A DNA stretch of 64,000 bases. It comes from Bombus terrestris (Eukaryota; Arthropoda; Insecta; Hymenoptera; Apidae). Every line of letters begins with the position of its first letter. Positions within the stretch are counted from its first letter, which is position 1. Below, piece after piece: positions 1 to 13,035 of this stretch. The stretch is from assembly GCF_910591885.1 (NCBI RefSeq), contig NC_063286.1, positions 3,348,001 through 3,412,000 on the forward strand, read 5' to 3'. The notes under the pieces were generated by a model. It searched no databases, was not told the DNA's origin, and saw nothing but the letters and a program-made list of their open reading frames with translations. The position numbers and the translations under genes are program-made.

Positions 1-389
1 GGAACAGTTATCCTCGAGATTGAATACGAATCGAGCAATGGTTGCGATAACCAAGCGATAGTAATCGCGAATTAATTACATGATACCGATTGCAAAGTGA
101 TCAAGCGTGCAACGACACGTAGCTACGTATGAATAACCGTATGAGCATGACTATATAAAGCCGGCAGGGATTAGAAATTTCGTCCCGACTACCGAACCGT
201 ACGTGACGCCGGAAAACCTTCACTAAAATCGGACGTGACATCGCATGCATATCCGGAATACGACAGAAGGAAGTCGATGTATTGTACGTACGATACTGTC
301 CTGTCCACGGTACAAATTATCCGATTTTGAACGCTTCGTTCGATGAATTCTACCGGGCTACGCTACCGTGATCGTAGCATAGTATAATA
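1..389. other. non-coding, no gene seen
   Basis: Mixed-composition DNA with no convincing reading frame. A TATA-like stretch (TATATAAAG, 152-160) lies upstream of ordinary sequence without an initiator motif about 30 bp downstream, so I do not call a promoter. Confidence 0.5.
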
Positions 390-464
390 TTAGGTTAGAA
401 ACTAAGTAATTGCGGATTTTGTCATTAGATGGTATTGACAATAATCACTTAGTTACTAACCTAA
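390..464. mobile_element. mariner-type hairpin MITE, 75 bp
   Basis: A short non-autonomous element that is almost entirely two inverted arms. It begins TTAGGTTAGAAACTAAGTAA and ends with the imperfect reverse complement (...CTTAGTTACTAACCTAA). TA dinucleotides at 388-389 and 465-466 fit the TA target duplication of Tc1/mariner elements. Four relatives occur at 20893, 23312, 33996 and 34360. It has no coding capacity. Confidence 0.8.
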
Positions 465-3400
465 TAGTACAAACGTTGATCGGCAAATAGAGGGCCAATG
501 GTCGTGTTTCCTCCTCCATTAATTTCCAGAGACGTGAAAATAGAACATTAACAAGAGATCGGAATTGAATTGGTGGAATCAGAGTGGAAGAAACAGAGTG
601 ATAGCAGAACACGAATCAGGTACTTCGATTCTCATACGATATCGATATTAGAGAAGAAAATAGAACTTTTATTAATACGCAAAGCATTTACAGAATAATC
701 AGTGACTAACCATTGGAAAATAAGAGGACACAAAATATTACATGCTTTTGATGGTTCGCGCGAGCAACAGGCGAGGCAATCAGCTCGCGTGTAACGCAGC
801 TGTTCAACGACCGATTAAAGTGCATAAGCCAAAGACCTAGAAAGACTAGATTTCACGAAATTCTAACGAGCGACAATGAGACAGGCAGGCGTGCGATCCT
901 TCGCGTTCGCAGAATCGAGGTCAAAGTATCGACATGCTGGGAATACTATTAGAAAAGTGAAACCATGAAAACGGACAACACGATCGCTGTAGCAAACGTG
1001 AGTAAATCGTTAAGAGACCCATGCACGTGCACGCCAGGCTCTCTGCTATTCCCCACCAAAATTCACATGCTAAATATCATGCAAGAAAATAGAATCGTGG
1101 AGATTGTAAAGCTCAGAAATACGAAACCAAGGTACGGCCGTTCATCCCTAACGTAATATCGAACACAAAATTAAAATACCACAGAATTAGCGAAATAGTT
1201 AGATAAGACAGGAAAAATGAAAATCTTGTAAAAATCATTCCTCAACTCACATCCCTGTTTAGCGTCACGCGTGCACATGCATCCTGGACCGGTAGGTGTT
1301 TGCGTGCGCGTGCACGACTCGTCTCACTGCTATGCACCACTTGCAGCCTGGCTCACAATAGCGAAGCAATTCGCGCGTTTTCCAGCGTGTAAAGAGCGCG
1401 CGAGTGGAAGCGCGGAAGGGCCAACGCCCTTCGAAACGAAACGCAGCGGCCGACTGTCCTTTTTGGCCCCGAGCGGAGAAGGCATTCGGCGACAAGCGCG
1501 AATCCTCGAGTCGCGGGGCGTCTCTCCCACGGTTGCCCGGCCGAAGCCAGGGGCATCCCCCGGATTCTGCGATGATTGGACCGCGCGCACCCTCGCCCCA
1601 CTCGCGGCGAGGGGGATGCCACCGCACAGGGCCGTGGCCAGCAAACCAGGTGCCACAGGCAAAACCCCCGAAATCAGTATTGATATCGCATTATTCGACG
1701 CGCGCCCAACGTTTTTTCCCCCTGTGACGCGGATGTTACCGTGCGACTGGAAACGTTTGCTAGAGGCTGGATGGCTGTTGGAAAAATGGGGTGGGATCAT
1801 TTGTGGGTGGGGGTAATTGGCTAGGGCAGATGATCGCTTGATTGTTGAGAGTAAAAGGGACAAATGAGACCTGAAATGTAATGGATAATGTTAGCTATAA
1901 GTTTCATTTGGCCTAGTACGAGAGATGAGATTAAAATAGATGATGTTTAGGTACTAGAAACAGAGCATTTTGTTTCATGAACAGCATGTACATAGGTTTG
2001 GATGTTCGAAGAGAGGACCAGTTCAGGTGTTTTATTGTGAATCGTTCACGGGGAATGTGTATGAGAAAAATGTAATGTTGTGAAGAGGATAGCCTCAGAT
2101 GTTTGAAGAGAGATGCAGGTTTGCGCATCTTGTTACCATACAGTTATAATTTATTCGGTGTGCAATTAAAATGAGCCATGGTTTCACAACCGTATGATAG
2201 TCAATTTTATTTTATAAAGAGAATGTAAGTCTAGATATCTGATGAAAGTATATGTTTCAGGTTTACGGTTGTATGGAACAGGATCAGAGGTTGTATCGAG
2301 CGTTAAAGTGGAAATTTTTGGAAAATGAAAATTGAACGTTGCATGGATATGTAATTAAGAGTCAGCTGGTATCGTGTAACGATTAGGTGTACAGAATTTC
2401 TCCTATGAAATTCATGCATTGTATACGTGTGGCGTGAAGCAAGCTTATGTGGCTCTGTATTAAGAGAAAGGGACGCAGAACAATTTTATCGTTTACATGA
2501 TAAATTGGCATCGGGGTACACTCGTATGTCATCGGCATTGCTAAACCATTGAGTTTCTCCGAACCGAGTGCTTGTCCTTTATTCGCAAATTTTACTCCAT
2601 TATTCCATTTCCCCTTGCAATATTTAGATATATTAAGTTGTGACCTATGGAATGTCTGATTTGCACTGATTCATATCTCCATGAATCTTGAAAAGGATTC
2701 GTTTACACATGTAAACATTTAAAAAATTAATATCACATAAGAAATAGAAGATCTTCAACATTAAAATGACGCATAATGATACATTCACAAAGATAAAAAT
2801 ATTCATATGTTTAATAGGAAGATTCACTAAATTGGTACAGCAAAATTGAACGTTTCATACACAATGTTACAATTTCTGCTCTTCTAATTAATAAAACTAA
2901 TTAATAAAATAATTATAGAAAAATGTAGTATGTAGAAGAAATATTTATACAAATTCGTATTTGCCCTGATTCTTGTATCAATTGCAGTTAACAAAACCGA
3001 CATACGGAAATCATACAACGAGCACGACTACGAAAAGAAAAAGAAAGGAAGCAGAGGGAAGAAAGAAGTTGTAAGAAGTGGAAAGCATGGAAGAACGACG
3101 TAAGAGAATTTCTCGAAAGTTGTATCCAGTTAACGCTCGTGCGGAGCATAATCACGAGTGGATACAGCCCTGAGGTCGTTTCAGCTCGGTGGAGATCGTG
3201 CAGCCTCGGCTTCGAATCCCTGTCAACCGGATCACAGGCGAAAGGGAGAGGGTAAAAGGCAGGGGCCACCCTTCGTCTCATCATCTTTTCGCGCTCATAG
3301 CCGGGCATATCTGCTCGGAGCCAGGCCTGTGCTCTCCTCTTCTCGGAGGAATCGCCTGGAAAAGCTCCGTTTTCCCTCGACCTACCCTCTCCACCCTCGT

Positions 3401-4964
3401 GTCGCCACCCCCCACCCTCGCCAACAAAGTCTCCCAATAACGTTAGCCTGCTCCGTTCCTTCTCCGTTCTGGAGCGACGTATTGATCGTCTCTCTGCTCT
3501 CCTAAAGCCGCGACCGGAGGAGCCTGACATCCGCTGAGGGAAACGAAGAATGGAGAGAAAACGCATCTTCGGAGAGAGAGAGAAAGAGAGAGAGATGTGA
3601 GGGGGTGGCTTCGATGAAACTGGCTCTGTACAGGCGTATCTTTGTCGAAACTGCCAGCAGGGAAAAAATAGAGGACCCACACTGCCAATGGAAACGGTCA
3701 CGTCGTCAAGTGGTGCGCGTGCAAAAAGACCAAGGCCATCTGATGGTCCGAGGGTGGCAGAGAGGATAGTTCACCAACAGGAGGAAGAATTTGAGGTTCG
3801 ATTAAAGCGGAAAGTATGGAACTCTGCTGGGATTGCAAGCAGAAGAAATTTCTTCAGAAGAAATTTCAACAGAGATCTGGAAATGATTATCTCATTGAGG
3901 AGCAGCGCTCTGTTGATACATTTTTATTTTCAATCGATTTAGATTAACTTTTTCCTTGCTTCAATGCTGTGGGTATAAAAGAGAATTGCGAGAGTTCGTT
4001 TAACATCTGTTCAGTTGTTATTTCCTTCGACTAGATTCTACTGTTTTAGGAAATTTATATATATTTTCGTTCGCTTGATCTCTGCACTCTTCTAATTATA
4101 CGTTAAACACGTTAAAACACGAGAATTCTCTTTTATTTCGCAAAATGGAAGCAAGATTGAAGTATAAAAATTGGAAAAATGGACTACCAGAATGAAAAAT
4201 GTATAGATAAAGGTTAAAATGGCAGGAAAAATAACGTTCTAATGGTTTCTAGTAGCCTGGTATGAAAAATAGAAAAGAATTGCCGAAACGATGTTAAATT
4301 CAGGCAAAGTAATTTCCAGCAATCGATATCCATCATCAACTTAAACTCTTTTATCGGATGATCTCCATTAACCTTCTAATTAACACTGACTACCTTCCAT
4401 AAATCACCCTGCAAGCTTTTCCATCATCGTACCTACTCGAATGAAAATAAAAATGTTACCTGCTACATGGCGACACGATACCATACTATAAATACAGTGG
4501 TAGACAGTGTGAATTGTCACAAATATTCGACGGATGGCGAAAAACAAGTGGCCGGGAACACGAAAGCCGATAAGCCTTGGGACGACTTAACTCGATAAAT
4601 CGGCGACACGTCGTTCGCCACGGCGTAACTTCATCCTCGTATCATACGTCACTCAACCAACATTCTGCCTGTCGTCCTCTACTCACGTGCAATACGTCTT
4701 CTGCGAGTTTACCCACGTATCGTTGCTTGTGAGGCCTCCGTGACGAAGCTTCTCTCTTCTTCTCTTCCTAACTTCTTCCTTGCACACCGGAAACATCGAA
4801 CACACATCTTTTTTATCTTCACATTGTTCCATCGTATTTGTTGGTCTTTTGACGAAGAGAAAAGCGTCTTCTGAAATATGACGAGTAGAACACGTCTTCT
4901 TTACTTTCCACGCAACAAGAATTAACGATTACAATGTTCCTATGTATTTGGTTTATAACACCCA
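465..4964. other. non-coding; GC-rich patches at 1.26-1.83 and 3.1-3.6 kb
   Basis: No exon is recognised. The stretch at about 1260-1830 is GC-rich and open in several frames on both strands, as expected from composition, and the translations resemble no family I know. Around 3100-3600 there is another GC-rich patch ending in a GA-rich purine run near 3570-3597. Both could be regulatory or untranslated sequence, but nothing proves it. Confidence 0.4.
3974..4016 (+). promoter_or_regulatory. weak candidate core promoter
   Basis: TATAAAAG at 3974-3981 is followed by TCAGTTG at 4011-4017, which matches the arthropod initiator. The TATA-to-initiator distance, about 39 bp, is longer than the usual 30-33, and no coding sequence follows. 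Offered as a weak candidate only. Confidence 0.15.
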
Positions 4965-5945
4965 GTTATATTCGTCACATGGATTGTAGTTTTCATTCCA
5001 TAAAGATAAAATGAATTTGTAGCAAAATTTACTTTGAATTCTATTATATATTAGATTTTTGAAATAAGAGAATAAACAGCCAGTGGAATATCAAAACAAT
5101 ATAGAAATTGAAGGATTGAGTCTTCTGTTGTTTGTAAGTAACTTCACATTTGTAGCTAATTTTAAAACGTTTCAAACTAAATAACTAATTCCACAAAGAT
5201 AAAACGTATTTGTAGCAAAGTTTACTTTGAATTCTATTACATATTAGATTTTTGAAATAAGAGAATAAACAGCCAGTGAAATAACAAAACAACAGAGAAA
5301 TTGAAAGATTGAGTCTTCTGTTGTTTGTAAGTAACTTCACGTTTGTAGCTAATTTTAAAACGTTTCAAACTAAATAACTAATTCCACAAAGATAAAACGT
5401 ATTTATAACAAAGTTTACTTTGAATTCTATTACATATTAGATTTTTGAAATAAGAGAATAAACAGCCAGTGTTTAGTGAAATAACAAAACAACATAGAAA
5501 TTGAAGGATTGAGTCTTCTGTTGTTTGTAAGTAACTTCACGTTTATAGCTAATCTTAAAACGTTTCAAACTAAATAACTAATTCCACAAAGACAAAATGT
5601 ATTTGTAGCAAAGTTTACTTTGAATTCTATTATATATTAGATTTTTGAAATAAGAGAATAAACAGCCAGTGGAATATTAAAACAACAGAGAAATTGAAGG
5701 ATTGATGATTCTTCTGTTGTTTATAAGTAACTTCACGTTTGTAGCTAATTTTAAAACGTTTCAAGCTAAATAACTAATTCCACAAAGACAAAATATACTT
5801 GTAACAAAGTTTACTTTGAATTCTATTATATATTCCATTTTTTAGATAAGAGAGTAAACAGCCAGTGTTTAGTGAAATATCAATGAACAATACAAAAGGT
5901 GAAGAATTAAGTCTCAAGTCATCTGTTGTGTCTGTAAGTAACTTG
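4965..5945. repeat. tandem array, 5 units of about 195 bp
   Basis: The anchor ACAGCCAGTG recurs at 5076, 5269, 5462, 5662 and 5858, so the period is 193-200 bp. Units share blocks such as TTGAATTCTATTA, CTTCTGTTGTTTGTAAGTAA and TTTTAAAACGTTTCAA. The outer units, especially the last, are the most diverged. Non-coding, AT-rich. Confidence 0.9.
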
Positions 5946-7789
5946 TACCAATAAAAGTAATTATCATGGTGTACTTTATCTAACAAACTTCATGAAAAAT
6001 GAGTACATATATTCTAAGATACAAGTAAAAGTAAATAAAATCTGGAATCTAATTTTGGTAAAGTTTGGTACAAAGAAGATGAAGAAATCCAAGGACACAC
6101 TTGACACCTAATTGGAAGGATTAAATACAACAATTCTTTGGACTTGAAAATAATTTTAAGTAGACCTTGCAAAGCACGGTATTAATTACTAAAGTACAAT
6201 CTATTTGATAGAAACCTTACATTCATTGTATCTATATTCGAAATGGAATGGAAAAAGTAACAAAGCAATTTTCGGCCGCCATGTTTCAGCGATGGCAGAG
6301 AAGAAACGTTAGCGCTCGGGTAGTGGATGCATCATACATTAAACGCGGCTTCGTTGAAATTACGATCGGTTTATGACCAACAAAAATATGTAGAACGAAC
6401 GCACGTAGCACAGGGAAAATGTATCCCAAGCAGGGTCTCCCGCTCCCAGACGTCGTTTACGACCGACCCGTATCCGTGGTTAACACAGCGACTACATATT
6501 TATTGATTAATTCACGCCAACTCATCAGCATACAGCGCAATTTCGACGTGGCCGACAAATAGCGGAGGATGTTTCGTAGCATGAAAAGCCGAGGACAAAG
6601 ATCGATAGCGTGCGTTCTGTCTGAGAAAAATAACATTTATTTTGCTTGCAATATACGTCAGTGATTAGGGCAACTATAGGATAATCGCTTATAGACAAAA
6701 ATTAGTTATGCAATTTTGTTGAAGATATTCGAATTTTGTATATGAAATTTGATAGAGTTAGTCATAAAATGTTAGTCCTTTAAGGTATGAGAAAATTAAG
6801 AAGCAAATTGTCCTTACCTTATCAATTCTACAGCACTATATAAAATAGAAATATCGAATTTTAGAATTGTTCACTAATTATCTGAATTCTATAATTGTCT
6901 TAAAAGAAATTTAATTCGGTAAAAATGATACCTATAGAATATTAGAATTACCTAAGAGGTGAAAGAACTTGAAAGTGAATTCTCTTAAAGGATTCTTCTC
7001 TGTTAGATATTTTGAAAAAATATTACAAACTGTACGAGAAATATTCTAAAGTAAAATTTACCTGTCATCAAAGATTTTCGCAATTTTCTTCTTTCCAAGG
7101 TCCTGCGTATCAACCCCATGGAAATTTTTCTTGGAAGACTCTCCGACAGACTATGGCAACGCTGTTCGCTACCGAATTCCATTTTCTGTCACGAAGAAAT
7201 CTTCGAATTTGATCAACGATTACGTAGATACAGGAAGAGAGAAGAAGGTCGTGCACGCTATTTCCGTCGATCTTCGCTCAAACACACGATGCTTGCAAGA
7301 GGTGCTGTCTTCGACTGGCATCGAGTATCGTATATCGTGGAATGCTTCAAGAAGGAAGGAACGTCCGGGCTCCGTGTGTTGAATAATAAATCCCGATCGC
7401 CGGTCGATTTCCTTTTCCATACACCGACCAACACCGCGATTCGCATTCGTGGCTCGCTGCCCTTTTGAATCTCGGATCGAGTACGCCATAAAAGAATCGG
7501 CTCGCTTCCCGTCGCCTGTGTTCTTCGCGATCGATGGGTCCGTTGCATGGATGGATTATGTCATCCACGGCATTTCGATCCACTATGGAATCTTCCTGTT
7601 GATCGACGATCAAAAGGGAGTGGCCTGGAAATTTCAGAGAACAATCTGTTAAATTATTTATTTGGCAGTTTAGGTGGATGAATTGTAGGAGTAGCATATG
7701 CTCAGAGTACGCCAGATCTCGATTTATAGGTGAAGTAGTGTTTTGAAATATTCATTTAGTCTACGATGAATTTTGGCAGTGAGATATGT
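5946..7789. other. non-coding, no gene seen
   Basis: AT-rich DNA with a more balanced patch at about 6270-6600 and another at 7090-7640. Frames open on both strands in the second patch overlap one another and look like composition effects. No repeat or RNA gene recognised. Confidence 0.4.
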
Positions 7790-8840
7790 GAAGAATTTTC
7801 TATGCTTTGTCGTGTATAGATGAAATTGCTTTTTGCAATTGTGATTGACAGAGAAGCTTCTGGACTTGGAGTAATTTCATCTTATTTCTTGTATTTGAAA
7901 TGGTGGAATTATATGACTGAAAGAGTAGGGTGTATAGGATAGAAAGTTTGAATAAAATACAGTTTATAAAGTGATGCCAGCTACTTTAAAATGTAACTGT
8001 TACTTTGCCTAGAACTCTGCAATATTAAAAAGAAAGGAAGAGAAAGGAAGGGATAATTGTATTACCTGTAAGTTTTCTTTCAACATGAAGTTACTGAAAA
8101 ATAATTTCCATATATTTCTAATATTGTCTTTTAATATGTTTCTGTGCTTAAGAATTTTCTATGCTTTGTCGTGTATAGATAAAGTTGCCTTTTGCGGTTG
8201 TGATTGACAGAGAAGCTTCTGGACTTGGAGTAATTTCATCTTATTTCTTTATATATTTAAATGGTAGATTATATTTAAAATGGTGGAATTATATGATTGA
8301 AAGAGTAGGCTGTATAGGATAGAAAGTTTGAATAAAATACAGTTTATAAAGTGATGCCAGCTACTTTAAAATGTAACTGTTACTTTGCCTAGAACTCTGC
8401 AATATTAAAAAGAAAGGAAGAGAAAGGAAGGGATAATTGTATTACCTGGAAGTTTTCTTTCAACATGAAGTTACTGAAAAATAATTTCCATATATTTCTA
8501 ATATTTGTCTTTTGATATGTTTCTATGCTTAAGAATTTTCTATGCTTTGTCGTGTATAGATGAAATTGCTTTTTGCAGTTGTGATTGACAGAGAAGCTTC
8601 TGGAGTTGGAGTAATTTCATCTTATTTCTTGTATTTAAAATGGTGGAATTATATGATTGAAAGAGTAGGGTGTATAGGATAGAAAGTTTGAATAAAACAG
8701 AGTTTATAAAGTGATACCTTAAAATGTAACTGTTTGAGTAGAACTCTGCAATATTAAAAAGAAAGGAAGAGAAATGAAGCGAATAAGCATTAACTGTAAG
8801 TTTTCTTTTAACATGAAGTTACTATAATATTGTCTTCTAA
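7790..8840. repeat. tandem array, 3 units of about 360-380 bp
   Basis: The block CTATGCTTTGTCGTGTATAG starts at 7800, 8159 and 8540, so spacing is 359 and 381 bp. The size difference comes from a small internal duplication (TATTTAAATGGTAGATTATA) in the second unit. All three share GACAGAGAAGCTTCTGGA and a purine run AAAAGAAAGGAAGAGAAA. The third unit is cut short near 8840. Non-coding. Confidence 0.9.
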
Positions 8841-10479
8841 TATTACAATAATCAAATTCAGAATTAAGATACAACTGGCAGGAACATCCCTGAAAATGTA
8901 CTCATAGCCAACTAAGACAAACAATTTTTAAATTTAAGAAGAAAAATTTCATAACAAAAGGCGTAGATGTATGAAAGAAAGAAGAAGAAGGAAGATTGCT
9001 GAAATATTGAAAGAACAGACACTTTATTCGGTTCACGGCAAAAATTCCCTGAAACTCCATAATAAACGTGCAACGCCCTAAAACGCGATATCCAGACGGA
9101 AAAGGAGAAATCGAGCTCTCAGCCGATAATTTAACGGAGCAAACAAATTGCACGCGGGCAGCTTCGAATAAAACACAAGTCGGTTGCAGCGGAAGCTTAA
9201 ACGACTGGGCTAATGTTATTGAGATGAATCCGAAAGCCAGATGGGCGGGTTAGAATCCCCCTCCACTGCAGACAAGGAATCGCGATGCCGGGCATTTCCA
9301 AGCAAAATTTTACCTTCCACTCTGGTCGTTCTATTCGTTTGAAAAATGCCCTCCGTCGAGAATTCAATTGCGCCTCTGCAAACGTACATTATACTAACTG
9401 CAGCCTGATTAACCACGTCCTTATCGATGTTTTCATTCGACAATTCTTAAGACACCGATAGATAGACATCTTCAAACGAGCATACCTATATCGTTTATAA
9501 TGATTGGAAAATGTATTTGCATATCATAATATATTTAGTATTGATATTAATATTATATTAGGATTTTTATTAGTATCTATTTATTATAATTAGCATGTAT
9601 TACAGTATTTATATCAGTATTTATTATAACATTTTATAACGTACTGATTAATTAACAGGGTTGATTTCTATTAATCAATTAATAATTAATTAGACAGATA
9701 CATGAAATTTCATGTAGTTTAAGGTATATATTTATTATAATTAGTATGTATTATAGTATTTATATCAGTATTTATTATAACATTTTATAACTTGGTTTTT
9801 ATTACTCAATAAATAATTAATTAGACACAAGTACATGAAATTTCGCGAAATTTAAGATCACTGTCAGATGACTACAAAAATTGGATAATTTGAAAATGAA
9901 ATACATAAGGTGTGTGTAATACCTTTTGTAACTACTGGTACTTTTATGGGAAATTTTGAAAAAATTTGTATGGTCATAGATACAGGGTTTTGGTAGTTGC
10001 AGTAGCATCAACCAAAGATATTATACTGAATTTAACGTTAATTTCTTGCAACAGGGCTCGGTAAATGTTACAATAGCTCCTAATTGCCTTCCTGGCGGTT
10101 TTATGGATGCCCTTGAATAAATACAAGCTCTTTAACAGTTAGGTTTAATTCGTTCAATTTTCACCTTTTACGAGCACCTAGTATCCTAGCCTTTTGTAAT
10201 TAGATTAGATTGGTTAACTAACATTAACAACCCAAGCGGAATTTTAATTTCCTCTCTGTTACAAATTTTTAGTTCATAGAAACAACTTTCTGAAAAGTGG
10301 TATATAAGTAACAAACAGTAAACGTTTTAGCCAGTTTTAACAGCAAAGGATTCTTTACAAGTAAATAAGTCTACTTACTACAGAAATAAACATTGTTCCA
10401 ACAGACTATAATATTCAACAAAGGTGTCAAGCAACCATTGGAAACGATTTTATTAAATTACTTCAATAGTTATTTACAC
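8841..10479. other. non-coding; AT-rich duplication at 9.53-9.82 kb
   Basis: No gene is recognised. Between about 9530 and 9820 a stretch containing TTTATATCAGTATTTATTAT is present twice about 150 bp apart, in very AT-rich DNA. Confidence 0.45.
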
Positions 10480-10715
10480 TGACAGCCATAGATAGCGACA
10501 CACCTACTTAAATAATAACAACCATAGCAAATTTTAATGTTTACATTGCACACAAATAATTAAATGAACTTGTGATGAAACAATTATGAGATAAAACACA
10601 CAGCCATAGATACAGAAGCACCTACTTAAGTAATAACAACTATACCAAATTTTAATATTCACATTACACACAAATAACTAAATGAACTGACGATGAAAGA
10701 ATTATGAAACAAAAT
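10480..10715. repeat. tandem duplication, about 118 bp unit
   Basis: Two adjacent imperfect copies both contain CAGCCATAGATA, CACCTACTTAA, TAATAACAAC and CACACAAATAA in the same order. Non-coding. Confidence 0.8.
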
Positions 10716-11664
10716 CAGTAGAATCATCCACTTTGTACAACATATCACATCCTATGCAAACGCAATACCTGCATATCCCAATACTAACGGTGTGCATCAA
10801 ATAAAATCACGAAAACTCTACATGCAAACATTTACAGCATCCATTTGGACGTGGAAGGAAAAGTTCGAAAAACACACTTCATCAATCGGAACAAACAAGC
10901 GAAATCCAACCCAAACCAGCTTCCGTCACGCTCACATCTGGATATCGAGTACTTTTTCCGTGCACAGCTGACCGGTTAATCCGAATTTCCGCGTGCGAGC
11001 GTTCGCGAGGAGAGTTGCATTAAGCGAGACCATAAATCATGGTCGCCCAGAAGAATGGAGGGAAGTTGGAATCTGAGTGACGTCTAGTCAGAGAGCTCCT
11101 TGTCGTCGTTCCCGGTGTCCAAGTGTTCGCCGACGGTTACGAAGAGGAGGGTTTACAGGGAAACGCGGAGGGTTCCTTCGAGGACGTTGACGCGGGTCTC
11201 GCGGGGCATTTTTGCGGACGAAAGGTCCACCCTATCTGAAAGCCGACGTAACAGGAGATTCCGCTTTTCCACCGACCTTCCCATTTTATCCTTTGTCCTT
11301 CATTTTTCCCTGTTTTCCCCTTCCCACCCTCTATGTTGGCGTCCCTTATTTCGCGGCCTCGAATCGAGAACCTAATATCGCGCGACAGACGTTCAAACTG
11401 GTGGAGATAGCGAGCGTACGCCAGGAAATCTCTTTACGTTCGAGGAATCAAGAGAAAGAAAAAGATTTTTCAGGGTAAACGATTTGTAAGGCGCCGAGGA
11501 TAAGGCGTGAGGCGAATGTTGGAATATTCTATTATTGTAGATTTTATGTTTGAACATTGGGAAACGTATTGCCTGAGGATACTTTGGGAACTCGGAAATT
11601 CTGGAATTTTGATGTTTAGGAATTGCGAAAATTCCTACACTCGGTGGTTGAAAATTGGGAAAAT
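10716..11664. other. non-coding, GC-richer patch at 10.9-11.4 kb
   Basis: The patch has overlapping open frames on the + strand from about 11100. None resembles a known protein and none has a convincing splice or promoter context. It may be a regulatory element, but this is not shown. Confidence 0.35.
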
Positions 11665-13035
11665 CTACGAATATGACGTTTCCAGACTTTGGAAGTTTGG
11701 AGATTTGGAGGTTGGAAATTTCAAACACTTGACAACTTGACAATTGGAAATTTCGAAATTTGTATTTTTCATTGTGGTGAATTTCGGCAGTTCGAAAATT
11801 TGTTTGGAGATTTGGAGGTTAGAAATTTCAAACACTTGACAACTTGACTTGACTTGATAATTGAAAATTTCGAAATTTGAATTTCGGCAGTTCGAAAATT
11901 TGTTTGGAGATTTGGACGTTGGAAATTTCAAAGACTTGACAATTGGAAATTTCGAAATTTGAAATTTTCACTGTGGGGAATTTCGGCAGTTTGAAAATTT
12001 GTTTGGAGATTTGGAAGTTAGAAATTTCAAATACTTGACAATTGGAAATTTCGAAATTTGAAATTTTCACTGTGGGGAATTTCGGCAGTTTGAAAATTTG
12101 TTTGGAGATTTGGAGGTTGGAAATTTCAAACACTTGACAATTTGACAATTGGAAATTTCGAAATTTGAATTTTTCATTGTGGTGAATTTCGGCAGTTCGA
12201 AAATTTGTTTGGAGATTTGAAGCTTGGAAATTTCAAACACTTGACAACTTGACTTGACAATTGGAAATTTCGAAATTTGAATTTCGGCAGTTCGAAAATT
12301 TGTTTGGAGATTTGGAGGTTGGAAATTTCAAACACTTGACAATTGGAAATTTCGAAATTTGAAATTTTCACTGTGGGGAATTTCGGCAGTTTGAAAATTT
12401 GTTTGGAGATTTGGAAGTTAGAAATTTCAAATACTTGACAACTTGACAATTGAAAATTTCGAAATTTGAAATTTTCATTGAAATTTCCACAGTTCGAAAA
12501 TTTGTTTGGAGATTTGAAGCTTCGAAATTTCAAACACTTGACAACTTGACTTGACTTGACAATTGGAAATTTCGAAATTTGAAATTTTCATTGGAATTTC
12601 CACAGTTCGAAAATTTGTTTGGAGATTTGAAGCTTGGAAATTTCAAACACTTGACAACTTGACTTGACTTGATAATTGAAAATTTCGAAATTTGAATTTC
12701 GGCAGTTCGAAAATTTGTTTGGAGATTTGGAGGTTAGAAATTTCAAACACTTGACAATTGGAAATTTCGAAATTTGAAATTTTCACTGTGGGGAATTTCG
12801 GCAGTTTGAAAATTTGTTTGGAGATTTGGAAGTTAGAAATTTCAAATACTTGATAACTTGACAATTGAAAATTTCGAAATTTGAAATTTTCATTGAAATT
12901 TCCACAGTTCGAAAATTTGTTTGGAGATTTGAAGCTTCGAAATTTCAAACACTTGACAACTTGACTTGACTTGACAATTGGAAATTTCGAAATTTGAAAT
13001 TTTCACTGGAATTTCCAGTTCGAAAATTTGTTATC
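11665..13035. repeat. minisatellite array, about 13 units of about 100 bp
   Basis: The anchor TTTGGAGATTTG recurs 13 times between 11699 and 12924, at spacings of about 95-113 bp. Each unit carries a dyad around GGAAATTTCGAAATTTGAAA. Several units share TTTCGGCAGTTCGAAAATTT, and some have GACTTGACTTGA expansions. Long open frames on the minus strand here are by-products of the repeat: the period is not a multiple of three and drifts. Confidence 0.95.

Noticed and set aside
1265..1863. Overlapping open frames of 107-181 codons on both strands
   Set aside because: Composition effect: frames overlap on opposite strands and resemble no family.
3170..3235. Possible tRNA (A-box-like TCAGCTCGGTGGAGA and B-box-like TTCGAATCC)
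   Set aside because: The two boxes are too close for a tRNA body, and no acceptor stem pairs.
6465..6480. TATCCGTGG (Tyr-Pro-Trp) as a Hox hexapeptide exon
   Set aside because: The next codon is not Met, and there is no open frame or splice context around it.
11828..12948. Minus-strand frames with repeated FEISN-type peptides
   Set aside because: They arise from the 100-bp minisatellite, whose unit length drifts and is not a multiple of three, so coding constraint is absent.
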